A DNA stretch of 47,651 bases, from positions 1-47,651 of the forward strand of contig NZ_BATP01000042.1 in NCBI RefSeq assembly GCF_000739615.1, read 5' to 3'. This document shows, piece by piece, positions 14,937 to 23,479 of this stretch. Positions within the stretch are counted from its first letter, which is position 1. Each line of letters starts with the position of its first letter. The stretch comes from Haloferula sp. BvORR071. Its GTDB lineage: Bacteria > Verrucomicrobiota > Verrucomicrobiia > Verrucomicrobiales > Akkermansiaceae. The position numbers and the translations under genes are program-made. A model generated the notes under the pieces. The model did no database searches. It saw nothing but the letters and a program-made list of their open reading frames with translations, and was not told where the DNA came from.

Positions 14937-17867
14937 ATGAAACCCGCCATCACATTGCGCCTCGCATCCTTCGCTTGTTGTTGTCTGACCTTTGCCCATG
15001 CCGCGGAGGAGCCGATGGCGCACAATGTGCCAGTCAACGAAGCCGCCGCCCACATGACCGTGCCGGCGGGCTTCGCGGTGGATTTGATCGCCGGTGAACC
15101 GGATGTGGTGCAGCCGATCGCGATGTGCTTCGACGCCCGCGGACGAATTTGGGTGGCGGAGGGTATGACCTATCCGATCCGGGCAGCGGAAGGTGAGGGG
15201 AAGGACCACATCCTGATCTTCGAGGACGCGGATGGGGATGGCAGCTTCGAGACCCGCAAGGTCTTCGCGGAGGGGTTGAATCTGGTGAGTGGGCTTGAGA
15301 CCGGCTTCGGCGGGGTCTTCGTGGGCGCGGCTCCCTACATGATGTTCCTCGCGGACAAGGACGGCGACGACAAGGCCGACGGCCCGCCGGAGATCCTGCT
15401 CGATGGCTTCGGCTATGAAGACACCCACGAGACTTTGAACTCCTTCACCTGGGGCCCGGATGGCTGGCTCTATGGTTGCCATGGCGTCTTTACGAACTCG
15501 CGGGTCGGCAAGCCCGGCACCCCGGCCAAGGAGCGGGTGCCGCTCAATGCGGGCATCTGGCGCTACCACCCGGTGACGAAGAAGTTCGAGGTCTTCGCGT
15601 GGGGTACCTCGAATCCTTGGGGGCTCGACTTCAATGACCGCGGCGAGGCCTTCTGCGAGGCCTGCGTGATCCCGCACCTCTGGCACATCATCCCCGGCGG
15701 CTACTACCAGCGCCAGGCGGGCTCACACTTCAATCCGTCAATCTACGAGCCGATCGAGACCATCGCCGATCACCGCCACTGGGTGGGTGATATCCGCGAG
15801 CACGCGCACTGGGGGCATGAGGGCGAGATCGCGCAGAATGTTTCCGAGGCGGGTGGCGGCCATGCGCATGCTGGCTTTGTGGTCTGCCTGAGCGATGCCT
15901 TCCCGGCGGAGTTCCGCGACAGCGCGATCTTCTTCAATGTGCACGGGCATCGCCTGAACCACGACCTGCTGGAGCCGAAGGGTTCGGGCTACGTGGGCAA
16001 GCACGGCAAGGACCTGATGTTCTCGAATGACCAGTGGTTCCTTGGTGTCGGCCTCAAAGCCGGGCCGGATGGAGCGATCTATTTCACCGACTGGCATGAC
16101 CCGACGAGCTGCCACCGCACCGATCCGCTGCGCTGGGATCGCAGCAATGGCCGGCTCTTCCGCTTGCGCAATGGCGAGGTGAAGGGATTTAAAGGTGATC
16201 TCGCGAAGATGTCCGATCTTGAGCTGGCGAAGCTGCAGGCGGGCCGCGGCGAGTGGGCGCTGCGGACCGGCCGTCGCATCTTGCAAGAGCGGGTGACGAG
16301 CGGCAGGGAACTGGATCCCGCAGCCCGCGTCTTCCTTTTGCAGACTCTGCTCGACCACAAGGATGAGACCCGTCGGCTGCGCGCGATGTGGTGCCTCGCT
16401 GCCTGCGGTTCGATGGTGAAGGAGCCGATGTTCGCCGATTCCAGCGAGGCCGTGCGAGGCTGGTCGGTGCGCCTGGCCGCGGAGTCAGGGCAAGAGCCGT
16501 CTGCGGAAGCGTGGCGCAATCTCGCCGACAGGGAGAAATCACCCCAGGTGCTACTGGCCCTGTGTTCCGCTCTGCAAAAGCTCAAGCCGGATCTGGCGAT
16601 GGACCTGGCCGAAAGGCTCGCACCGAAGATGGATCCGAATGACGCGAACTTGCCGAAGATGTTCTGGTTCGGCTTCGAGGCGCTCGTGCCGCGCAACGAA
16701 AAGCGCGCGGTGCAGATCGCGATGACTTGCCCGGACAAGCGCATGCTGGCTTGGACCGGGCGCCGGCTGAAGTCGGCTGATGCGCTGGTCGATGACATCG
16801 CCCTGAACGGCGAACGGACGGGAGACTTGCTCGATGCCCTGGCCGGTCGCCTGGACAAGGTGGCGGATGAACGCCTGACTTCCGCGCACCGCGAAGTCCT
16901 CGCGAAAATCGCAGCCAGCTCTAACAGTGAGCTCAAGGCCAAGGCGGAAACCCTCCTGGCCCGCGCCGGTGACAAGGAAGCCATGGTCAAGCTCTGGGCC
17001 ACCCTGGAAGACCGCAAGGCGGCCGCGCCAGCGAGGCTCGATGCGCTGCGCCTGCTCACTCCTTCATTGGGCAAGGACGACGTGAAACGCCTGAGCGGCA
17101 TGATGGACGATGCCGACTTGCGCTTGCCGGTGCTCTTGATCAGCCCGCGCCTGCTGGATACCGATGCGGTGATCGATCGAGTGGCCGGCTTCACGCCCCA
17201 GGAAAAGCTCGCGGTGAGCCGCTTGGCCGCGCGCGAGGGCAAGGGCAGCCGCCTGCTCGAGTGGCTCGAAGCCAAGAAGCTCCTCGACAAGGACATTCCC
17301 GCCGATGCCGTCGCACGCCTGCGCGAGAGCAAGGATGCCGAGCTGGTGGCCAAGGTGGAAGAACACTGGGGCAAGCTGAACACCGACCAAGCGGCACGCC
17401 GTGCGGCAATCACGGAATGGCGCGGCAAGCTGGGTCCCGACGTTCTTGCGAAGGCGGAGCCCGCCAAGGGCCGCGCGATCTTCGACCGGACCTGTGCCGC
17501 ATGTCATAAGCTCTTCGGTGAAGGCGCGGATATCGGGCCCGAACTCACCGGCGGTGACCGCATGAATGTGGACCACTGGCTCGACAACATCTTCGAGCCC
17601 AGCGCGCTGATCGGCCAAGGTTACGAGCTCCACCAAGTCGAGAAGAACGACGGCACGGTGGTCAGCGGTATGCTCTCCGCCCAGGACGACAATGAGATCG
17701 TGCTGAAGATGGTGGGGGTGGAGACCCGCGTGGCGAAGAAGGACATCAAGTCCGACAAACCGCTGGGCATGTCGCTCATGCCGGAGGGCTTGTTGAACGG
17801 CATGTCCGAGCAAGACGTGCAGAACCTGATCTCTTACCTCAGGTCGCCGGCGCAGGTGAAGCCTTGA
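14937..17867 (+). CDS. PVC-type membrane-bound dehydrogenase with HEAT-like repeats and C-terminal CxxCH heme domain
   Basis: This 976-residue exported protein has a signal peptide (about 1-22, ending AHA). Its N-terminal beta-propeller of the PVC dehydrogenase type (about 35-420) carries VPAGFAVDLIAGEP, DARGRIWVAE and PDGAIYFTDWHDP motifs; the last resembles propeller sugar dehydrogenases. A long helical HEAT-like region follows (about 425-840). The C-terminal heme domain has C853AACH near residues 853-857, followed by DIGPELTGGDR. Such proteins are numerous in Planctomycetes and Verrucomicrobia and are thought to oxidise carbohydrates in the periplasm, passing electrons to the heme. The substrate is unknown. 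It is monocistronic, with hairpins downstream. Its C-terminus is paralogous to that of the 33421 gene. Confidence 0.88.
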   Translation: MKPAITLRLASFACCCLTFAHAAEEPMAHNVPVNEAAAHMTVPAGFAVDLIAGEPDVVQPIAMCFDARGRIWVAEGMTYPIRAAEGEGKDHILIFEDADGDGSFETRKVFAEGLNLVSGLETGFGGVFVGAAPYMMFLADKDGDDKADGPPEILLDGFGYEDTHETLNSFTWGPDGWLYGCHGVFTNSRVGKPGTPAKERVPLNAGIWRYHPVTKKFEVFAWGTSNPWGLDFNDRGEAFCEACVIPHLWHIIPGGYYQRQAGSHFNPSIYEPIETIADHRHWVGDIREHAHWGHEGEIAQNVSEAGGGHAHAGFVVCLSDAFPAEFRDSAIFFNVHGHRLNHDLLEPKGSGYVGKHGKDLMFSNDQWFLGVGLKAGPDGAIYFTDWHDPTSCHRTDPLRWDRSNGRLFRLRNGEVKGFKGDLAKMSDLELAKLQAGRGEWALRTGRRILQERVTSGRELDPAARVFLLQTLLDHKDETRRLRAMWCLAACGSMVKEPMFADSSEAVRGWSVRLAAESGQEPSAEAWRNLADREKSPQVLLALCSALQKLKPDLAMDLAERLAPKMDPNDANLPKMFWFGFEALVPRNEKRAVQIAMTCPDKRMLAWTGRRLKSADALVDDIALNGERTGDLLDALAGRLDKVADERLTSAHREVLAKIAASSNSELKAKAETLLARAGDKEAMVKLWATLEDRKAAAPARLDALRLLTPSLGKDDVKRLSGMMDDADLRLPVLLISPRLLDTDAVIDRVAGFTPQEKLAVSRLAAREGKGSRLLEWLEAKKLLDKDIPADAVARLRESKDAELVAKVEEHWGKLNTDQAARRAAITEWRGKLGPDVLAKAEPAKGRAIFDRTCAACHKLFGEGADIGPELTGGDRMNVDHWLDNIFEPSALIGQGYELHQVEKNDGTVVSGMLSAQDDNEIVLKMVGVETRVAKKDIKSDKPLGMSLMPEGLLNGMSEQDVQNLISYLRSPAQVKP

Positions 17868-17875
17868 GGCCTGTT

Positions 17876-17977
17876 AGGATAGGGCTTGTGGGATTCATGA
17901 GGCCTATCCTGCTCGCGGGGCGGCTCAATTTGGGTTTTCGCCCCCGTACCCTCCTCACGCGGAAGGCACGGGGGCGA
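17876..17977. terminator. Two hairpins between convergent genes
   Basis: AGGATAGG (17876-17883) pairs with CCTATCCT (17903-17910), starting 9 bases after the heme-protein stop. TCGCCCCCGT (17938-17947) pairs perfectly with ACGGGGGCGA (17968-17977). Neither has a T-run on the exit side, so they are candidate transcript ends for the two converging genes, not classical intrinsic terminators. Confidence 0.45.
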
Positions 17978-18001
17978 CAGCCGTCGGGCGAACGGATCGG
18001 A

Positions 18002-18382
18002 TCAGATCCGGAATTGCCACATCGTCTCCGTGCCGCGGTCGCGCCATGCGGGGCGGCGGGAGATTGGATCCTGAAGGGTGCGGATGGCCTTGCGACCGCC
18101 GGTGTAGACGAAGCTTTCGACTTCGATCTCCACAACTTCGAGACCCATGTAGTAGGTATCCCGCAGGGTGGCGACGGCTTCGGCCCCGAAGGCCTGGGCG
18201 AGGTGTTGGCGCAGCAGTGCGGCTTCCTTCATGCCGAGGAAGAGGAAGGCCGGCGTTTCACCGTTTTCGCACTTCGAGCGGATCAATTCGGAAACGGCGG
18301 CCGTGTCCCAGATGCCGTTCAGTTCCAGCTCGGCGGCAACGGTAGTGCTGTCGGGGAGCGGGGTGTTGTTTGGTGTATTCAT
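18002..18382 (-). CDS. Small unknown protein (126 residues)
   Basis: No family recognised. The start at 18382 (MNTPNNTPLPDSTT) is chosen because the 14 residues upstream in the same frame look non-coding. The N-terminus is polar and Asn/Pro/Thr-rich. The middle has a helix-strand pattern (ELIRSKCENGETPAFLFLGMKEAALLRQHLAQAFG), then a strand-rich part (YYMGLEVVEIEVESFVYTGGRKAIRTL). The basic C-terminal tail ends TMWQFRI. No signal peptide or membrane segment is seen, so it is likely cytoplasmic. A 12-bp perfect palindrome lies about 72 bases upstream of the start. Phage-like or structural roles were considered but nothing supports them. Confidence 0.65.
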   Translation of the reverse strand: MNTPNNTPLPDSTTVAAELELNGIWDTAAVSELIRSKCENGETPAFLFLGMKEAALLRQHLAQAFGAEAVATLRDTYYMGLEVVEIEVESFVYTGGRKAIRTLQDPISRRPAWRDRGTETMWQFRI

Positions 18383-18923
18383 ACAGGGTGTGTGGGAGAT
18401 TGTGCCCCGTTGGGAGGCGCTCAAATTACGCGGTGCCCCCTTGGATTTATCAAATCAGGCCTGATGTTCTGCCTGAAAGGATGCTCGTTTGCCCTCGTAT
18501 GGGCGCGCCGATAAAACGATGAAATGGGACTGAAAAAAATCTTCCAGCAGCCACGAAATCGCCACGCCCGGGACCCATTCCTCCATGAATGGCGTTTCTC
18601 AAACAGGTTTTGAGGCGGTTCTGTAACTCATTGAACCGCGCCGATTTCGTGACCTTCACGGTGTGGTAGATGCTGGGAAACACCGGTATTCCCGGCAAAC
18701 ATGAAGATTCTCTCCCCGCCCCGCCGCAGCTTCCAAGCCCGCCATCGTTCGTGGCACCGGCATTCTAACGGTCCAACGGGTTGGGGTGCATGGGTGGGTG
18801 AGGCCGGACCGCATGAAGAACGCGTCCGCGGGCTTGCCGGGTGGTTCATGCGCGCGGTCCTGTTTGCTACGGTAGTTATCGTAGTTGAACTGTGCTTGAA
18901 GTAAGCGGCGCCAGTGCAAGCGA
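18383..18923. other. 541-base gap without a convincing gene
   Basis: Only weak frames occur. One plus-strand frame at 18701-18904 (67 codons) ends in a possible membrane helix (AVLFATVVIVVELCL) but starts with an Arg/His/Trp-rich stretch unlike its neighbours. It is kept as a doubtful small gene only. An AAAAAAA run lies near 18533-18540. A perfect palindrome is at 18454-18465. Confidence 0.5.
18454..18465. promoter_or_regulatory. Perfect 12-bp palindrome upstream of the small unknown gene
   Basis: ATCAGGCCTGAT is its own reverse complement and lies 72 bases upstream of the minus-strand start at 18382. It is a candidate operator; no regulator can be assigned. Confidence 0.35.
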
Positions 18924-19466
18924 CTACCGGGGAATCAGGAGTTCTCCTTCTCCGAAGATGCCGATCACCGTCGTCTCTCCATGGACCGTGACCGTGTTCA
19001 GGTGCTGATGGCCGTGGATGAAGTAGGCCGGCTTGGCCCGCTCGATGTAAGCGAGGAAGGCGTCGAAGCCCTGATGGACCTCATCGTCGCGCTGGTGGAT
19101 CCCGCGCGGTGAATTGTGGGAGACGAAGACATCGACGCGCGGGAAGTCCTTCAGCGCCGCAATGACTTCCTCCTGATCGTAGAGATGATGGCCGCGCGGC
19201 TTGTAGCGCCAGCAACCGCCGAAGCCTCCAAAGCGTAAGCCGCCATGTTCAACCACGGTGGTATGCAACGATGCGACACCGGGCGCAAATGGCGCATTGG
19301 TGTCATGGTTTCCGCGCACCGCGAGGACCCTGTCCGGAGAATAGCGCAACATCGCCTTCTCGATCGTGCCGTCCCAGAGGTCGCCGAGGGAGATCAAGAC
19401 ATCGCAGGGAGCCGGATCTAACTGGCCTACCTGCGAGTCGTCGTCAGCGATGAGGATGAGCTTCAT
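18924..19466 (-). CDS. Calcineurin-like metallophosphoesterase with altered first metal motif
   Basis: This 180-residue cytoplasmic protein has four of the five phosphoesterase motifs intact: GD with Asp29 (SLGDLWDG), GNHD (52-55), the histidine in VFVSHNSP and the C-terminal HGHQH. The first motif, normally D-x-H, reads D8-D-D10, replacing the metal-binding His by Asp. Family members hydrolyse phosphomono- or diesters at a binuclear metal site. The GGCWRYKPRGHHLYDQEE segment after the second motif is typical of small single-domain YfcE-like or MPP superfamily members. Activity is likely but metal preference may differ. It is transcribed toward the 541-base gap's far side, with the next upstream gene 39 bases away. 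Confidence 0.82.
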   Translation of the reverse strand: MKLILIADDDSQVGQLDPAPCDVLISLGDLWDGTIEKAMLRYSPDRVLAVRGNHDTNAPFAPGVASLHTTVVEHGGLRFGGFGGCWRYKPRGHHLYDQEEVIAALKDFPRVDVFVSHNSPRGIHQRDDEVHQGFDAFLAYIERAKPAYFIHGHQHLNTVTVHGETTVIGIFGEGELLIPR

Positions 19467-19505
19467 GCCAGTATAAAGCCAGACGCGGCAGAGTTTGAGA
19501 GATCC

Positions 19506-20600
19506 TCAGGGCTCGGGTTTGGCCGGCAAGGACCTCCCCCGGATGTCTGCAGCGGCTTTCCGGACTTCAGGAGCGTCCATCTTGAGCAGCTTGTCGATCG
19601 CTCCGTTTGGGAAATGTTCTTCACGGACCCACGTCATTCCGAGGAAGCTTATGGCCTCCTGTCGCTCAGATGCATCCTTGGAAGATAGGGCTTTGATCGC
19701 GAGATCCACGACCGTCGTCAGCCGTTCTTTATCCATGCCCCAAGGGTTTCCGGAAGCCCGGTTCGCCTCAGGCTCTCCTTTGTAGTTGGGATTGATATAG
19801 GGCGACTCTCCAAGAGGGGTTGTAAGGCGACGCCAAACCAAAGGCCGGCAACGTTCTGGACCGCCGTAAGCGTAATTTTCCGAAGGTGGAGCCGCAAGCG
19901 CGGCGACGCAGCGCTCGAAGATTGCAATCTCGCCGGGGTTCTTGGGGGCCGGTCGGGCCAATGCTTCTGCCCCTGCAACTTTCAAGCGGCTTCGATCCTT
20001 CTCGGACATGGGCATGGTCTCCGCGCACTGCCTTACGGTCAATGACCAGCTATCTCGGTCATAGTGCCTCTCTAGTTCGACCAACGCGATGAATTCTTCC
20101 GGACCATGGGCGTAGGGGAATTCCTTCCAGTTGCCATCTTCGAGAGCGTACAATGCCTCGATCGAAAATTGAACGCGTGAGAAATAACGTCCGCGGAATG
20201 AGCCGGACGTCATTGCACCGCCGTGAGTAGAGTAGCGAAGCTCGGCTTCACGGTCTCCTTCCATCGCTCTGGGACCTTCCAGGAAAATGGCCTTTCGTGG
20301 GGGGATGGGACCAGGCGGTCCACCAGATGCGCATTCAAGTTCGCCAAGCTGGCACCGTTTCCAGACACCGCCGATCTTGGCTTCCATGGTGCAACGGGCA
20401 GACTCCCATATCCCGTTCTTCAGCTCTTCGCCGGTATCGTTCACCAAGAAGGCCCCCGCGGTTTTGCCGGAAGGATCGATCCCCAAGGATACCTCACCCT
20501 TCGTAAAGACGAATTTGCCCGGGAGTTGCGCGACATCAACAAGCTCCGCGACAAGCGTGGAAGAGAGTGCAATCCAGCAAGCAAGAACTCCGATTTTCAC
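19506..20600 (-). CDS. Secreted unknown protein with a non-ATG start
   Basis: No family recognised. The frame has no ATG at its front; the start is GTG at 20600 (or TTG at 20603), with AAGGTG just upstream as a weak ribosome site. A signal peptide is visible (IGVLACWIALSSTLVA). The N-terminal two-thirds is beta-rich with several Cys residues (about 70, 82, 90, 195, 225). The C-terminal 90 residues are helical and look like a HEAT-like pair (LTTVVDLAIKALSSKDASERQEAISFLG). It is 364 residues long and follows the esterase gene by 52 bases on the same strand. A periplasmic location is likely; no role can be given. Confidence 0.65.
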   Translation of the reverse strand: MKIGVLACWIALSSTLVAELVDVAQLPGKFVFTKGEVSLGIDPSGKTAGAFLVNDTGEELKNGIWESARCTMEAKIGGVWKRCQLGELECASGGPPGPIPPRKAIFLEGPRAMEGDREAELRYSTHGGAMTSGSFRGRYFSRVQFSIEALYALEDGNWKEFPYAHGPEEFIALVELERHYDRDSWSLTVRQCAETMPMSEKDRSRLKVAGAEALARPAPKNPGEIAIFERCVAALAAPPSENYAYGGPERCRPLVWRRLTTPLGESPYINPNYKGEPEANRASGNPWGMDKERLTTVVDLAIKALSSKDASERQEAISFLGMTWVREEHFPNGAIDKLLKMDAPEVRKAAADIRGRSLPAKPEP

Positions 20601-20655
20601 CAAGACACCTTGGGATCGGCCAAGAACGAAGTCGAGATCGTCTTCTTCCTCTCAA

Positions 20656-21639
20656 TTATTTCTCTTTCTTCCCATATCCCTCCCACAGCCACTCCAGCGC
20701 ACCGGGCAAGGTCTGCTTGGTCACCCGCCCATCGGTATGGCCGGCGGCCTCGCTGAAGACGTAACGGTATTGGTAACCCTTTGCCTTGAGGGCTGCCGCC
20801 ATGCGCTGGTTGGCCATCACCCAATTGTGCAGGGAGGCCTCGTCCTTCTTGGAGCCATTGTCATTTTCGCTGACCTGGAGCCAGATCCGGATCGGCTTCG
20901 CCTTCTCCTTCGGGATGAAGTGCTCGTGATATTCCCAGGCTCCGTGTGGCGACTCCGGATTGAGCGGCGACTGCTGGTTCACGTAGGTACCGGAGTAGGT
21001 CAGCACGCGGTGGTACCATTCCGGGTGGAACCACGCCATGGAGAAGGCCGCGGCACCACCGGAGCTCCCGCCCATCGTGGCACGCGCATCGGGATCCTTG
21101 CTGAATTTCAGGTCGTAGTCCTTTTCGATCTTCGGCAGGACTTCCTTCTCGATGAATTCGGCATAGAGGCCGGAGACGGTATCATATTCCAGGCCGCGCT
21201 GGCTGCCCTGGGCATCGCCGCCGCCGGAGTTGATCATGATCGCCACCATGGCGGGCACGCGCTTCTCGTGGATCAGGGTATCGAGCGACTTCGGCAGCAC
21301 GCCGAGGTAGCCGAGGCCGTCCTGCGCGACGATGAAGGGGGCGGGCTTCTTTTTGTCCAATTGCTTGGGCACATAGACCGCCACCTTGCGCTCGTAGGGG
21401 ACCACGCCGGTCTGATTCTTCGCGATGCCCTTGTAGATCGCGCTGTCCTCCGACTTCATCACGAACTGGAGGATCTCGCCCTTCGGTACATCGTCCTTCA
21501 CCGCCAGTTCGGGCGCATCCGCATAGACCGGACCGATGGTGAACTCGACATTGTCCGTGGTCTTGGCCGGAGTGGCGGGATCGGCGGCGGCGAGGAGGCT
21601 GGTGCTGGCGAGGAGCGTGACGAGGGAGAAGGATCTCAT
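20656..21639 (-). CDS. Secreted alpha/beta-hydrolase, putative esterase (Fes/EstD-like)
   Basis: This 327-residue exported serine hydrolase has a signal peptide (RSFSLVTLLASTSLLAA). The fold runs from a beta-rich N-terminus (residues 30-90) into the YVPKQL...PFIVAQDGLGYLG segment typical of the esterase D/enterochelin-esterase family. The nucleophile elbow is MGGSSGG, with Ser in GxSxG. Likely triad partners are Asp in SENDNG and His in AAGHTDGR. An in-frame start at 21732 would overlap the PhzF gene by 25 bases and precede the signal peptide, so 21639 is preferred. Such enzymes in Verrucomicrobia often act on carbohydrate esters; the substrate here is not known. Confidence 0.82.
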   Translation of the reverse strand: MRSFSLVTLLASTSLLAAADPATPAKTTDNVEFTIGPVYADAPELAVKDDVPKGEILQFVMKSEDSAIYKGIAKNQTGVVPYERKVAVYVPKQLDKKKPAPFIVAQDGLGYLGVLPKSLDTLIHEKRVPAMVAIMINSGGGDAQGSQRGLEYDTVSGLYAEFIEKEVLPKIEKDYDLKFSKDPDARATMGGSSGGAAAFSMAWFHPEWYHRVLTYSGTYVNQQSPLNPESPHGAWEYHEHFIPKEKAKPIRIWLQVSENDNGSKKDEASLHNWVMANQRMAAALKAKGYQYRYVFSEAAGHTDGRVTKQTLPGALEWLWEGYGKKEK

Positions 21640-21707
21640 GGCTGGAGGAATAGGTCTGATCGGTCCTATGATGGGCCTTATAGTAGCAGGGCGGCGCTTC
21701 GGTTCTT

Positions 21708-22529
21708 TCAGGCGGGTTCGCCGGCCAGCCATGCCTTGCGCGCGGTTGCGAGGTGGATGGTGCCGGTCAGATAGGTTTTCGCGCGGCCGGTGATGATCAC
21801 GCGGCCCTCACGAATCCGGCAACTGAGCTCGCCGCCGCGGGATGAAACCTGGCGGGCGGTCAAATCGTTGCGGCCGATCTGCCCGGCCCAGTAGGGTGCA
21901 AGGGTGCAGTGGGCGGAGCCGGTCACCGGGTCTTCATTTACGCCCGCGCGAGGGGCGAAGAAGCGTGAGACGAAGTCGCATTCCATGCCCGGTGCCGTGG
22001 CGATCACGCCGAGGGTGTCCAGTCGCCCGAGCTCGACGAAATCCGGCTTGAGGGCCTGTACCTCCTCCTCGGTTTCGTAAACTGCCAGAAAATCGCGGGA
22101 CGACTTGGCGGTGAAGGCCGGGAACTTGCCCAGGCCTTTGACGAGTGCTGCCGGGACGTCGCAGGCGCTTGCTTCCATCAGCGGGAAATCGAGCGAGAAG
22201 AGCTCACCATGGCGGGTCACGCCCAGCTCGCCGGAGCGGGTGGCGAATTTCACTTCATCGCCCTCCAGCCCGCGGTGGCGGAAGAGGACATGGGCGGCCG
22301 CAAGGGTCGCATGACCGCACAAGTCCACCTCCAGCGCAGGCGTGAACCAGCGCAGCTGGAAGCCCCCGTTCAGCGGCACCACGAAAGCAGTTTCAGCCTG
22401 ATTGTTCTCGGCGGCGATCGCCTGCAAGGTCTCGTCGGGCAGCCAGGTTTCCAGCAGGCAGACGCCTGCGGGGTTGCCGGAAAAAAGCCGGCTGGTGAAG
22501 GCATCGACTTGGAAATAGGGGAGGTCCAT
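21708..22529 (-). CDS. PhzF-family isomerase/epimerase-like protein
   Basis: This 273-residue protein matches the PhzF fold (two diaminopimelate-epimerase-like halves). It opens with the family start YFQVDAFTSRLFSGNPAGVC. Glu in QAETAFV is the conserved catalytic acid, DLCGHATLAAAHVL is the phosphate/anion-binding motif, and the second half has AGVNEDPVTGSAHC. No phenazine genes are nearby, so a stand-alone housekeeping PhzF-like isomerase is more likely than phenazine biosynthesis. It starts at the ATG at 22529 and ends 68 bases before the esterase start, which may be co-transcribed. Confidence 0.88.
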   Translation of the reverse strand: MDLPYFQVDAFTSRLFSGNPAGVCLLETWLPDETLQAIAAENNQAETAFVVPLNGGFQLRWFTPALEVDLCGHATLAAAHVLFRHRGLEGDEVKFATRSGELGVTRHGELFSLDFPLMEASACDVPAALVKGLGKFPAFTAKSSRDFLAVYETEEEVQALKPDFVELGRLDTLGVIATAPGMECDFVSRFFAPRAGVNEDPVTGSAHCTLAPYWAGQIGRNDLTARQVSSRGGELSCRIREGRVIITGRAKTYLTGTIHLATARKAWLAGEPA

Positions 22530-22651
22530 GGGTTTGCGACTGGGGTGGGTAAGGTGAAACGACGGATGGGTTTTTGAATGACCGTCCTCTCCTATCTAAC
22601 AGGGGTTCACGCTGTCGTCATGAAGAAATCGTGGCCTTTCTCCGCAGCCAC

Positions 22652-22686
22652 AAAAAAAGCCACCCGGCGACGAGCGCCGGATGGCT
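22652..22686 (-). terminator. Intrinsic terminator of the secreted-protein gene
   Basis: On the minus strand AGCCATCCGGCG pairs with CGCCGGGTGGCT (one mismatch, 5-base loop) and is followed by TTTTTTT. This is a classical rho-independent terminator 41 bases after the stop of the gene at 22728. It is the best terminator in the window. Confidence 0.88.
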
Positions 22687-22727
22687 GGATGAATTGGCCT
22701 CGGGAGCCGGGATTCTGCGGAGCTTGA

Positions 22728-23336
22728 TCAGGCGAGTCCGACCCAGCCCTTGCTGACCAGGAAGTTGATCACGTCATTGACCGCCACGCCCACGGTGGTC
22801 GCGCCGCCATCGTAGGCGAGCTTCATCATCGCCTTGTCGATCTTGAGGGTCGCCTTGTCGTGGGTGGAGAGGTAGAGCGCGCCGGGAGCCGGGGCGAAGG
22901 AATCAAATTGGTAGGTCAGCTTCGGGGTGTGGAAATCCACGGTGACACCGGAGAAGGTGCCGGGGGCGACCTTGCCGGTCAGCGAGCCGGTGCCGCTGAA
23001 GAGATCACGCAGGTCGATGCTGCGGATGTTGAAGAAGTTGCTGTTGTTGTTCGCGAGCTGGAAGCTTGCGGCGCCGCTGTGCTCGATGGTGAAGACCTTG
23101 GTCTTCGGGTTGAGGATCAGCAGGGTTTCCGCACCTTCGGTGCGGCTCTGGATGTAATAGACCAGCAGCGAATAGCTGCCCTTCTGGCTGGAGCCTGAGG
23201 CGAGCTGTTCGAAGTTGGTTTTGACCGTGCCCTTGAAGATCTGGACGGTGGTATTGCCGACGCCGCCAAGGGCGGAGAGGCTGCTGCCGGCCAAGGCGGC
23301 GAGGGCGAGAAGCGCGGAGGAGAGATGCTTTTTCAT
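22728..23336 (-). CDS. Secreted unknown protein (202 residues)
   Basis: No family recognised. The start at 23336 (MKKHLSSALLALAALAGSSLSALG) gives a clear signal peptide; the frame upstream is Arg-rich and non-coding-looking. The mature part is beta-rich with many Ser, Thr, Gly and Asn. It includes TTVQIFKGTVKTNFEQLASGSSQKG, YSLLVYYIQSRTEGAETLLILNP and GKVAPGTFSGVTVDFHTP, suggesting a beta-sandwich or beta-barrel of the exported type. There are no cysteines in the mature protein. It has its own intrinsic terminator, so it is a stand-alone gene. It is divergent from the HEAT-like gene (143-base shared promoter gap). Confidence 0.72.
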   Translation of the reverse strand: MKKHLSSALLALAALAGSSLSALGGVGNTTVQIFKGTVKTNFEQLASGSSQKGSYSLLVYYIQSRTEGAETLLILNPKTKVFTIEHSGAASFQLANNNSNFFNIRSIDLRDLFSGTGSLTGKVAPGTFSGVTVDFHTPKLTYQFDSFAPAPGALYLSTHDKATLKIDKAMMKLAYDGGATTVGVAVNDVINFLVSKGWVGLA

Positions 23337-23479
23337 GTCTGGGAGTTGGGGCTTGCGTTGGGTGGGGATGCGCGTGGCGCGGGTCCTGATAGATCGGGAG
23401 TGAAGCTCCAAGCGCGGCTCTCCGGCAAGGGGATTTGTTTGCCGCCTGCGCGTGGCGGGTGTTTCATCCCGGTGCGCCC

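Noticed and set aside
18701..18904. Possible 67-residue membrane protein
   Set aside because: No ribosome site, Arg/His/Trp-rich unusual N-terminus and no neighbour support. It is described only within the gap entry.
20287..21774. Long plus-strand frame (495 codons) opposite the esterase gene
   Set aside because: It spans several genes of the other strand, shows no domain and mirrors esterase codons. The minus frame has the GxSxG nucleophile and a signal peptide.
21708..22529. Phenazine biosynthesis cluster suggested by PhzF
   Set aside because: No other phz gene is present. Stand-alone PhzF-like proteins are common and unrelated to phenazines.
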